From: Vitellaria paradoxa
Lineage: Eukaryota > Streptophyta > Magnoliopsida > Ericales > Sapotaceae
Assembly: GCA_019916065.1 (NCBI GenBank)
Contig: CM034237.1
Coordinates: forward strand, 1,587,421-1,651,420
Direction of reading: 5' to 3'
Length of the DNA stretch: 64,000 nt
In this document: positions 12,177 through 22,180 of the stretch, piece after piece
Position numbering within the stretch: position 1 is the stretch's first letter
Layout of the letters: each line of letters opens with the position of its first letter
Program-made: the position numbers and the translations under genes
The notes under the pieces: generated by a model
Databases searched by the model: none
The model's input: only the letters and a program-made list of their open reading frames with translations
Told to the model about the DNA's origin: nothing

Positions 12177-12221
<45 letters not shown>
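12177..12221. repeat. (TA)n microsatellite
   Basis: About 45 bp of uninterrupted AT dinucleotides. Apparent reading frames through it are artefacts. Confidence 0.95.
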
Positions 12222-12223
<2 letters not shown>

Positions 12224-12227
12224 CTAA

Positions 12228-12560
12228 GTGGGGAACCGTGTTACACCTCCACTAATGTAAGACTTATGAGAACCGTGTTATATCCCCTAGCCCATCTGCT
12301 AAGAAATCATGTCGCACCTCTAGTCAGGCATCCACTTTCCTCAAACAGGGTACAATCACAGGTAAAAAACCATGTTACACCCCTGACCCTTTTGTCAGAG
12401 AACCGTGTTACAGTCCTGATAAGGCATCTACTTAACTTAAGCAGGAAATCAATATAAACAGCGATTAGAGGACCGAGTTGCACCTCTAATTAGTTAAGAA
12501 TCAAAGGAACCATGTTATACATTTAGTCAGGCATCTACTTAGTTGAAGCAGAAAATTAAT
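12228..12560. repeat. Irregular array of a GAACCGTGTTACACC motif
   Basis: The 13-15-bp word (G)AACC(G/A)TGTTA(C/T)A(C/T)CC recurs about seven times at roughly 35-65-bp intervals, several of them accompanied by AGTCAGGCATCTACTTA-like words. It lies inside the probable solo LTR and looks like an LTR-internal minisatellite. Confidence 0.7.
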
Positions 12561-13597
12561 ATAATAGCATCTTAAGATTAACATCCCAATTCCAATAATT
12601 AAACTCTAGCTATATATATTGACCGGGGATCATCCAGTATTTTCAAAATCTTATTTCATTATTTCTCAAAATTATGGATCCCATCCATACCTGTGCCTCG
12701 GCACGTCAATAATATCAATATGGCACTTTCGGCCAATTAATAATCACAGCATAAAATCAAATGATACAACCCCAGCCCATGCACATGACAGGCTCAATTA
12801 TGTAAAATAAATATCATTTTAATATAAACATGCATTCTTATTAGGTTCAATGATAATTTGGGGTTCCTTTTATCCTGAAGAATCTTTGATAAATAGGTTT
12901 GGGCACAAAACATATCTTTTGAAATCAAATTATAACATTTTTAGAAATTTACCAAACTAGTGTTTGGACACCCTAAATTACGGTCTAGACACTTTCCCAG
13001 TCTGAACACCCAAAATAGCTGGTCCAGACACCCAAAATAGCCGATTCAAACACTTCCGGTCCGAACACCCTGGTCACTCGTTCCAAACATCAAAGTCCAG
13101 CGCCCAGTTCTTAGGTTCGTTTTCAATAAAACCCAATTCTAATTCATTCCCCAAATCACTAATTCAAGCCTCAATCTCAACAATAACTCATGTATAAACA
13201 CTTAAAACCATATATTTCTATAACACTTAATCGAAGAATAACTCAAATATATGCAAAATTTTCACATTCATGTGCATATATATACACACATTCATATATA
13301 AATATATATACACAAATCTCAGGATATTCAACCAAATCAGGCATGTATATATTTCAAAATTATCTTAACAATGTTTAGAACACGAATATAAGTCCCACAC
13401 AACTTGAATCCGAGGAGAAAATAAGAAATGAGAAGACTTAGGTTTCGATTCTTAAACTTTAAATATCCATATCCTTTACCTCAAGTAAAATCACGAGAAA
13501 GAATACTGACATGACATTCAAGGTATCGAATACTACCCTGATCCGTCGACATTTCTTCCTGGAACCCATTTTCTCTCTACTCTCTATCTCTTCTTTC

Positions 13598-13603
<6 letters not shown>

Positions 13604-13630
<27 letters not shown>

Positions 13631-13631
13631 C
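13604..13631. repeat. (CT)n microsatellite
   Basis: Uninterrupted CT dinucleotides followed by a purine-rich stretch (13655-13710). The long frame through it is low complexity only. Confidence 0.9.
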
Positions 13632-13877
13632 CCTCCCTTGGTCAAGAATCCGCTAGAAATAAAGAAGAAGAAAGAAGAAAAGAAAAAGAAATGAAGGAAA
13701 TGAAAGAGAAAAGAATGGCAAGGTCGATGGTCTAGTTGTCCAACCTAATACCACTTTGAGCCAAATTTGGCTGAGGAAAAATAAAATAAACCTAACTAAA
13801 CAAACTCTATCTCGGCCTAATTATTTTATTGACCCAAAATAATATATAAATGGTCAAAATAAATACTAGGTATTACA

Positions 13878-14505
13878 CTGTTTGAGCAATACATCGAACA
13901 AGTTTATTTATTTTTTATTATTTTTTGCTAAAATCTAGCACTCTGAATATGCACATGAATGATTAATCCTGTGCTATGCACGAAATTTATATATGTTTAA
14001 AATATAAAAATGAATAACACATATTTAAACTGAAATAAATAAATAAATTGCCACTTACTTTGAAAAATTTAAGGGTAAAGTACAAAAATCTCATTTACAG
14101 CTTACTCTCAGTATTACTTTAGTCTCGCAGGTTTCAATTGTAACAGTCAAATCTTCACACTTTCGGTCAAGTATCAATTTGATCCTTCTATTATTTGATT
14201 GCTAGAAATGACTGTTAGACTAAGGATAAAATGATAATTTTATTTATAATTTTATTTATAATTTACCCTCAGTGTCACTTTAATCCTTTACGTTTTTAAT
14301 TATAACAATCGAATTCCTACGCTTTCGATGTATATTTGAAATATATTTTATTAAATTACATAACTTATTTTAATTTGAAATATATCTTATTAAATTATTT
14401 TAATAAATAAAATATTTAAATTATATTTAATATATTTTCTTTTATTGAATTAAAGTGTTTTTCTTAAATAATATGATTAAATTAATAATATAATTAAAAT
14501 ATATT
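13878..14505. other. Gene-free DNA up to the assembly gap
   Basis: At 14090-14330 a loosely repeated ~165-bp unit is visible: CTCAGTATTACTTTAGTC then CACTTTCGG, and again CTCAGTGTCACTTTAATCC then CGCTTTCG. From 14335 to the gap the sequence is AT-rich and resembles 7200-7520. Confidence 0.55.
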
Positions 14506-14605
14506 NNNNNNNNNNNNNNNNNNNNNNNNNNNNNNNNNNNNNNNNNNNNNNNNNNNNNNNNNNNNNNNNNNNNNNNNNNNNNNNNNNNNNNNNNNNNNNN
14601 NNNNN
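14506..14605. other. Assembly gap, 100 N
   Basis: Exactly 100 ambiguous bases, a conventional length for a gap of unknown size. The left side is the AT-rich repeat; the right side is the C-terminal coding part of the LINE. The LINE 3' end is therefore hidden. Confidence 0.98.
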
Positions 14606-17412
14606 CTCCTCGTTCCTAATCCTATCTTTCCTTAAATCCCGCACATCCACCTTAGCATCAACTGCCATTTTTGCCATAATATGCTTTCTGCTGCTTACTG
14701 CCCACACTCTGATCCTTAGCAGCGCTGGTCTAACCGCCACCTTATAATACTTTCCTTTTACCTTGAGGGGACTTTTCGGTCGCAACAAGACCCCGAAGCA
14801 CTCCTCCATTGGTTCCCCGGCTTGAATCTGTGACTTACATCAGTATCAATTCCTTCATCTTGTTGCACCATAGATCCAAGGTACCTAAATTTATCTTTCC
14901 TCAATCTTTTGTGTGCCTAAACTTATTTCTATACTACCCGTTATCCTACTTTGACTAAACTTACATTTCATATATTCTGTCTTGCATCGATTTAGCCTAA
15001 ACCCTTTTGTCTCTAACGTTTCCCGCCACAATTCTAGCTTAGCATTCACTCATTCTCTCGTCTCATTTACTAAAACAATCTCAGCTGCAAATAGCATACA
15101 CCACGGCACCTCATCCTGAATATGTATTGTAATCTCATCCATAACTAAAGCAAATAAATACGGGCTTAACGCGAGCCTTCATGTAAACCAATCGTGATAG
15201 GGAACTCGTTAGTCTCTCCACCAGTCGTCCGTATAGGTGTCATGACTTTATCATACATATCCTTTATCGCCTCAAAATATGCGACACACGCTCCTTTCTT
15301 TTCCAATACTCTCCATAGAATCTCCCTATGAATCCAGTCATATGCCTTCTCCAAATCGATGAACACCATATGTAAATCTTTTTGACCTTCTCTATACTGT
15401 TCCATTAACCTCCTCAAGAGAAAGATAGCCTCCATAGTTGATCTTCCAGGCATGAAATCAAATTGATTATCTGAAACTTTTGTTGTCCTTCTTAGTCTTC
15501 TCTCAAACTCTTTCTCATAATTTCATCGTATGACTCATCAATTTAATCCCGCGGTAGTTCGCACAGTTCTGAATATCTCCTTTGTTCTTGTATATGGGTA
15601 TAAGGATACTTTTTCTCCATGCATCAGGCATCTTCTTGCTCTTTAGCACTACATTAAAAGTTTTGTGTCCACCAACTTATGCCATCTTCTCCTAAGCCCT
15701 CCAAACCTCAATAGGGATACCATTTGGCCCATTACTTTTTCCCATTTTCATCCTTTTTAATACTTCTTTACTTCTTCCTTACTGATTCTTCTATAGAATA
15801 TAAGATTTAATTCTTTCCTAAAAGTGGTAAACTACCTTAATTGTATGTCACTACTACTACTGCTTTCGTTAATAACTTGTAGAAGTAGCTCTTCAACGCT
15901 CCTTTGTCTCCTCTTCATTACTAATACCTTTTCATCCTCATCCTTATTGCATTTAACTTGGTTTAAATCCTTGGTCTGTCTATATCTGGATTTAGCAAGC
16001 TTGAATATCTCTCTTTCGCCCTCCTTAGTGTCAAGTCGCCTATATAAATCCTCAAATGTCTTTGCTTTAGCCTCACCTAACTGCCTTTTTGGTTTCTCTT
16101 CTAGCTCTCTATACCTCTCCAAATTCGCTTCATTTTGGTCGTTTTGCTAAGATTTAAAATACTCTCTTTTAACTCTTATCTTGTCTTGGACGGCCTCGTT
16201 CCACCACCATGCCTTTTCTGTGCCAGAGCACTCCTTTGGATTCTCCTAAGACTTCTTTCCCTACCTCCCTAATACACTTGCTACCTTATCCCACATAATA
16301 TCTGCACTCTTACTTACCGTCCAAACGTCTTCCTTTAGTACTCTTTCCCTGAATGCTGGTTGCTTATCACCTTTCAGTTCCACCATTTAGTCTTTGAGTA
16401 TCTATACGATTCTTTTTTCTAGTCCACCTTTGAAGCTGCACATCTATGACCAACACATATGTTGAGCAGTCAAGCTCTCCCCGGTATAACTTTACAATCT
16501 TACAAGTTTTGCGGTCTTTTTTCTAGTTAAGAAGAAGTCAATATGTGTCCTTGAGGAACCACTCTTATAAGTCACCAAATGTTCTCTCTCTTCCTAAAAA
16601 AGGTGTTCGTTACCATGAGATCATAAGTCACTGCAAACTCCAAAATTCTCTCTACTTCATTTCTATTACTGTAACTATATCACCCATGCACTCCTATGTA
16701 TCCATCTACGTCGCGTCCTATATGACCGTTCAAATCTCCTCCTATAAAGACCATATCTCCTTGAGGTATCTCTAATAGCATTCCTTCCAAGTCTTCCCAA
16801 ACTTCTCCTTATGTACATCTCTTAAGCCCACCTGGGGGGTATAAGCACTAATTACGTTTACTATCTCTTCTCCTAACACTAACTTAATTGCAATAATCCT
16901 ATCTTCACAGTGTTTTATATTACTATATCTTCCTTTAGGTTCTTGCTTACTACTATGCTGACCCCATTTCTCGATCTATTAAGTCCCATATACCATAACT
17001 TATACCCAGTCTTCTCAATCTCTCTAGCTTTCTGTCCCACTCACTTCGTCTCTTGCAAGCAATTGTGATTTTTCTCCTTTTCATTGTATCCACCACTTTT
17101 ATAAGTTTCCCAGTTAAGCTCCCTATTCTAAGTACCTAATCTCAGCCTTCTATTTTGGACTAACTTTCTTGCCCTCCCCACTCGTCCAAGAAAGTGTGAG
17201 GACCCTTGCCTATTTAACACTGCACTGCACCCGGGCGCTAATGCAACGGTCCTTGCTTATTTAACACTGTACTCGGACCATACAGCGCGTTGCTAAGTAG
17301 AGAATGCCCCCACGAAATCTCATTAGGTGTCAGAAAATCCATAAAAAAATTCGACAAGGTTTTACGCTAGCTGTCGACTACCTAACACAACCCTCCTCCT
17401 TTATCCAGGTTT
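14606..17412 (-). mobile_element. Decayed RTE-clade LINE (endonuclease and reverse transcriptase), 3' end lost in gap
   Basis: A non-LTR retrotransposon on the minus strand. From its 5' end (about 17412) there is a short leader. Next comes an apurinic-type endonuclease region (about 17150-16350), with words such as GKL, KRRK and NRNGV-like codons in broken frames and a PQVG-like loop. A linker follows (16122-15832) with AKAKTFEDLYRRLDTKEGE and DLNQVKCNKDEDEKVLV. The reverse transcriptase core lies at 15453-15166, with PGRSTMEAIFLLRRLMEQYR, HMVFIDLEKAYD and [11 protein letters not shown]. The C-terminal part (14809-14606) has the VAVRPALLRIRVWAV and RKDRIRNEE words next to the gap. Many stops and frameshifts break the single long frame. 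The catalytic FADD-type region falls in decayed sequence between 15166 and 14810. Plant RTE elements encode one ORF of about 1000 residues, which matches the size here. Confidence 0.85.
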
Positions 17413-18180
17413 GGGACCGGCTATGAAAAAAACATAGGCGAAGTTAGGAATTGGACTTTATGATTGTGGAGAATTAATTGGAAAATTAAGTCCTATTCTT
17501 AATTGGACTTTGAGGCAACATTTGTATATTTAAATAGACTCTTGTCAAAGAAAAATTGAAGGGCATTAATTAATATCTTTGGAAGAATATTTTCTAAACT
17601 TCAACATATCATATTGAGGGTTAATTGTTCTTCATTGAAGCAAGAACGACCACAATATCTTCATTGTTCTTGAAAAGAATATTGAACAATTGTGAGTTCT
17701 AACAAGTGTTGTTTAAAGACATGGTGGGTTCTAGCCAAGATTGATAGCGGAGGCAATTGCATGGGCTCCGGTGCATCTTGGGTCTAGTGAGAAAGAGTAA
17801 ATTCAAGTGAGGATGGATTTAGACGATCTTGTAATGGGGTAACTTTTGTAACTAATATTTTATATAGTGAATTCTTTTTCGGCTTAGTTACCTAATAGAT
17901 TCAGGGTTTAACATTGAATGTTTCTAGGATTTCTTTGTTAAATCTTATGCCTTTATCTCTTTGATTTAATCACGCGATTTCAATTTTGTTTTTTTATTGG
18001 TTGTGTTTGTTTGAATTTCCATATAAGCTATGTTTAAAATTTCAGCATTCATATTTCCTTTTGTCATACACTGGATGTACATATTTCTATTTCATACTGC
18101 ATTTCTTTTTATTACATGTTTCTATTTCATATGGCATTTCTTTTTATCCTCTTAAGCTAAGATTTAACTGGAATTTTCAG
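17413..18180. other. Gene-free DNA, possible retrotransposon remnant
   Basis: No coding region is recognised. The stretch 17700-17960 resembles a retrotransposon leader or LTR tail, but I cannot place ends, a primer site or a target duplication. 18120-18180 ends in a polypyrimidine-poor TTTTCAG acceptor for the following exon. Confidence 0.4.
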
Positions 18181-19974
18181 GTAGGCTTGGCTCTTGTAGT
18201 TGAGGGAGAGATTGTAATTGGAGTTATGGGCTGCCCAATTGGCAAGAAGATATTCCCAGGAAATCCATGGCTGAAGCCACAAAATCTGGGAATATTAGAT
18301 CTGGATCAGGAGTCATTATGGTGGCTCATGTTGGCTGTGGAACATGGACAAAGCAGTTACCTGCTATGCTGATCGCCACTACCAAGATTCCTAACAGTTG
18401 GACCAGATGCTTTGTTGATAGGTGTAACTTAGTTTTGAGGCACGCTATTGTATTCCAGATAGTCAAACATGGGAGTCATTGCCTCTATCCACTTCATTCG
18501 ATGCAGCAACTAATGCAGAGAGTGTTAATGAGAAACAAATTCTCCTTCTGCCTACATGTTGTGGAAGGTTTGTTCTTCTTCCATTACTATTATGACATTT
18601 CCTAACATTGGCATTTACTTGAAACTTTGATTCTTATATGTAGTAATAAAGAAGTACAGACACTTGTAGAAAAGTATGGTCTCTGTGTGAACACAAGCCG
18701 GACACGGACACTTTTGTGACACTACTTCGACACATGTCTAGCACTTGTCTAAACTTGGCCATCATTTTGTAAACATTTTGAGATTTGGACTTTCGTTAGA
18801 CAGTTGGGGTTCACTCATATCTATCTCTTACAATAAATGGAACACATTACGAGTTTGAAGAAAAAAAATCAAATAATAAAATATCAGCTATATGCCTTTA
18901 TAATTGTTAAGTTCATCCTCTATTTTTTAATTTTAGGAATTTTAATATCAAAACTTCTAGTTCATTTTATGTATATTGTTTCTAAGATGGATATTTGGTC
19001 TTTTTGTTCTTATTTTTTTACCAACTTGTAAAATGAAAAAATATTTCTTGCTGCTGTGATTGTGATGCTTGTCCAAAAAAATAAAAAGCAATTCTCAATA
19101 TTTTGATGTAAATATGTATGTATGTGTATGTATTTGCGATATAAATAATAGTAGAAATATATAATTTTGTAAATACGTCAGTTATTATTTCTTCAGTGAC
19201 AACAGGTTGACTTTCTAGATTGCTTGAAAATGAACTAAGAAATCTCTTTGTTTCTAAGGGCCTCTTATTTATTTTTTACGAACCAGGAAGCATGTTAGAT
19301 TTGTACCACTTGTTTTGACTTGCTTTTTGCATTATGCTTCTTTAACCCTTTTGCTCAAGGGAACCAGAAAATTGATTATCATCTTGCCTTTTTTATGGTC
19401 TTTATATATATTGCATCTGATAGAGTTTTGTTGTTTTTCGTGTTTAGCTTGTGCAAGTACTTAATGGTTGCTTCAGGTAGGGCCTCTGTTTTCATTCTTC
19501 GTGCAAGGACCCAAACAATTATCAAGGTATCAAATTATTCTATTAATCATTGTGTATTGAAAATTGTCTCGGGACATGGTTTGATTCTTCATCTCATCTA
19601 CATGACAGGCTTGGGACCATGCTGTTGGGATGATATGTGTTCATGAAGCAGGCGGAAAGGTGTGCATCTCTCCTTAGGCATTGGGATGTTTGTATGCCAA
19701 ATGGTTTTATTTATAGTTCTCGTGCATGCACATTTTGAGTGGCCATTATCTACTGTTTATCATAAAACAGAACAATTTGGGTTCTTTCTTGTAAGTTTAA
19801 TGCTAATGATTAAGCTGTTATTAGGTGACTGACTGGAGGGGGAGTCAACTTGATCTCGCAGCAGATCAAACTGACCGAAGGTTCATATTTCCTTCAGGCG
19901 GTGTTTTGTGACAAATAGCAGCTTACATAGCAATCTACTAAAGATGATCTCATCTAGGTCATCAGTTCTTTAAT
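18181..19974 (+). pseudogene. HAL2-like 3'(2'),5'-bisphosphate nucleotidase (SAL/AHL type) pseudogene, 3' half
   Basis: Related to plant PAP phosphatases, which hydrolyse 3'-phosphoadenosine 5'-phosphate to AMP in sulfur metabolism and retrograde signalling. Four exons with GT/AG borders remain. Exon a (18181-18567) has GLALVVEGEIVIGVMGCP, then the RSGSGVIMVAHVGCGTWTK and IPNSWTRCFVDRC words. Exon b (19448-19526) has KYLMVASGRASVFILRART. Exon c (19609-19659) has AWDHAVGMICVHEAGGK, which holds the family's second metal-site motif (WDxAxG). Exon d (19825 onward) has VTDWRGSQLDLAADQT and IFPSGGVL. Breaks: a 1-nt loss after GCPN in exon a; a second 1-nt loss after RCNLV; and a 1-nt loss at GGVL|VTN giving TGA, with the old frame running on to TAA near 19970. 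The upstream exons carrying the first metal-binding motifs (EE, DPIDGT) are absent. Otherwise the exon structure is well preserved. Confidence 0.87.
18568..19447 (+). other. First preserved intron of the HAL2-like pseudogene
   Basis: Starts GTTTGT and ends TGTTTAG at the borders of recognisable exons. It holds a tract near 18650-18760 rich in GACAC words, and TA-rich DNA. Nothing coding is seen in it. Confidence 0.6.
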
Positions 19975-21361
19975 GGCATTGGGTACTCAATTCTATCATT
20001 CATTTATATTATTTTTGCTAAAGGATGTTGTTTCTATCTTTCTACAATTCTTGAATGGCTTCTCAATTTGCAAACATCATTTCTTGTGAGATCCCCAAAG
20101 TTTTAAATTGTTATGCAAGATCCTTCATGTAAGCTGGGCAATAACAATGTACCCAAAACAAATTCTACTAGTGTCTGAACTTACCTTGTCTTGTTATCTT
20201 CACATCTTTTAAAGAAGAAGAAAATGTATGGTGCAGGGGAGTTTTAATTGAACTTCAGTCCTGCGGCGAACTTTCAGGCAATGCACTGAGAGTACTGAAT
20301 GGTTCCACGGGGTTCTATGCTACAAAATTCAGTCACATTTTTTTTTGATAGGTTCAAAAATCAGATATTAGTGTTTTGAAAGCGATTTCCAAGGGGTAAT
20401 GAATACATGGCTTGCAGTGCTCAACTGAAATGCAAGTCCTAGGCAATGTAACCATGGGGAAGGCACATTCTTGTGGTGACATTTGCAGGCAAGTAATTAT
20501 TTGGATTTGTCCGAGTGCTTTTGACTGCTATTGATGGCTGAGTCTGGGGGCTTTAACCTCAAATTTACATGACACCTTGGAGGATAATTATTATTATTTT
20601 GATGCAGATTACTTAACGGAACCACAACTTTGAGTCTCTTTGTCAAGAATGGAGCTTAAGCTGCTTGAATATCTCGTTAGGAGCACATTGGGAGGAACTA
20701 TCTAAGGTAGAAATGTAGTGAGAGAAGAATTATGTGCTTGTTAAGAAACTTTATTTAGTGAGGGATGATAGAGCAGCCTGGAAAGGTGAAGGACACGACT
20801 AGCGATGAGCCTGTTCTTTAGTATTTACGCAATACATAGGAAAATAAATGGATTCAAAATCAGTGCAGTGTCAGTCTTTTTCATACTAGCACCGTTCAAA
20901 GATCAAGCATATGCTTTGTAACTTCTAAGCTCCGATGGGGTTCCTATAGCATGTAAAATTATGTTATGTGGACTCTTCTACATGTAGACATACTTATGTT
21001 AGATATTTGACTCTTCAGTAAGGATGTTTGGATAAGGTTATGATATATATGCCTCCCGCATAGATAATTATTCGTAGATACAAACATATTTATAATTGAA
21101 TTACGACACACGGTTATGTGTAAAGCTTAAATTTCATGCATATCCTATAAAATAAAATAATGATATTAAATGTACGAATATTTTGTCGTGTCTCTGTATC
21201 CTTTGAATTAAAGAATTGATGGATTTAACTCTTAGACATGTACTTATACTCAAGTCCCTGTAACGTTTTGTAAAATTAGTTGTTCATTCATCCAATTCTT
21301 CCACCCTTGCATTTTGTTTAATCTGATCTAGGAAACCCTTGGTCATTCAAATGTGTGAAAT
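19975..21361. other. Gene-free DNA downstream of the HAL2-like pseudogene
   Basis: Low-complexity-free, moderately AT-rich sequence that may include the old 3' UTR and its flank. I recognise no coding region, RNA gene or terminal repeat. Confidence 0.5.
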
Positions 21362-21630
21362 TAGGGGTGACAATATTAGACAACAGAAAAACACGACATG
21401 AACATCATCGACGTTAACACGAAGTTACTGTGAAAATACAAACATGATATGATACAAAACTTTGACGCGAAACTAACATGATTTGGTCTAATTTGAAATA
21501 AATTAATTATATAAGATATTCATTAAATTCTAAGATTTTTGAGCGTGAACACGAATGTAAATAAATTGACACGCGTTGACACAAATTATGAATCCAAGCA
21601 TAACACAACGCAATCTAACTGCCACCCCTA
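21362..21630. mobile_element. hAT-like MITE, 269 bp
   Basis: The ends are TAGGGGTG and CACCCCTA, perfect over 8 bp with weaker inverted similarity inward. The 8-bp flanks TGTGAAAT (21354-21361) and TGTGAAAA (21631-21638) match at 7 of 8 positions, the target-duplication length of hAT elements. The interior is rich in ACACGA/AACACG words and non-coding. Confidence 0.65.
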
Positions 21631-21857
21631 TGTGAAAATATGCGAATTATCTTGACATGTACTACCACAATACTAGCCATTTGAATCAAATTACCAGATG
21701 CAACAGGAAATTGAGAAGTGCAGGTCACTATTTGGCTTTGTGGTTACCTTTGAACTCTGCTGAGTTCTGTGTCCGGTTATTTTCATCCATGAAATGCCTC
21801 TCCATTGTATTACAGTTATGTGGAGCCTGTCCCTAAACGTCGTCTGCAAGGTATAAT

Positions 21858-22180
21858 TAATCATGCTTCGTTTTGCTTAAAATTGTGGAAACTTCCCGTG
21901 TCTGGTAGCTTCTGTATACGCATATTTTTTTAAGGTTTCCAATGAAAATACTGTTCCTCTTATAGTTTTGAACTCTCTTTAACAATGTGATTAGGTGGAT
22001 TGCTCAATTAATTTTTAGTAATCATGCTTCATTTTGCTTAAAGTTGTGGAAACTTCCCCGTGTCTTGTAGTTTCTGTACATGAATATTTTTTTAAGGTTT
22101 CCAAATGAAAATACTGTTCCTCTCAAATTTCAAAACTCTCTTTGACAATGTGATTAGGCGGATTGCTCACTTAATTTTTT
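21858..22180. repeat. Tandem duplication, 161-bp period, two units
   Basis: Unit 1 starts TAATCATGCTTCGTTTTGC (21858) and unit 2 TAATCATGCTTCATTTTGC (22019). Both run through GTGGAAACTTCCC, TTTTTTTAAGGTTTCCAA, AAAATACTGTTCCTCT and GTGATTAGG(T/C)GGATTGCTCA with few differences, so the duplication is fairly young. Confidence 0.85.

Larger units (their letters stand above)
11479..13877. mobile_element. Probable long solo LTR (~2.4 kb)
   Basis: Starts TGTCACACCCCTAACCTC and ends AGGTATTACA, end sequences typical of plant gypsy-type LTRs. There are no coding domains, primer site or polypurine tract inside. It holds an irregular array of ACCGTGTTACACC words (12228-12560), a (TA)n tract, and short CGAACACCC-like repeats near 12970-13090. 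The flanking 5-mers (CTTCT, CTGTT) match at only 3 of 5 positions, so the target duplication is not convincing. Confidence 0.4.

Noticed and set aside
12125..12457. 110-codon frame through the (TA)n tract
   Set aside because: A microsatellite followed by a repeat array inside a probable LTR; not a gene.
14477..14809. Minus-strand frame running through the N gap
   Set aside because: Only the part right of the gap is real LINE coding sequence. The translation across N bases and into the AT-rich repeat is meaningless.
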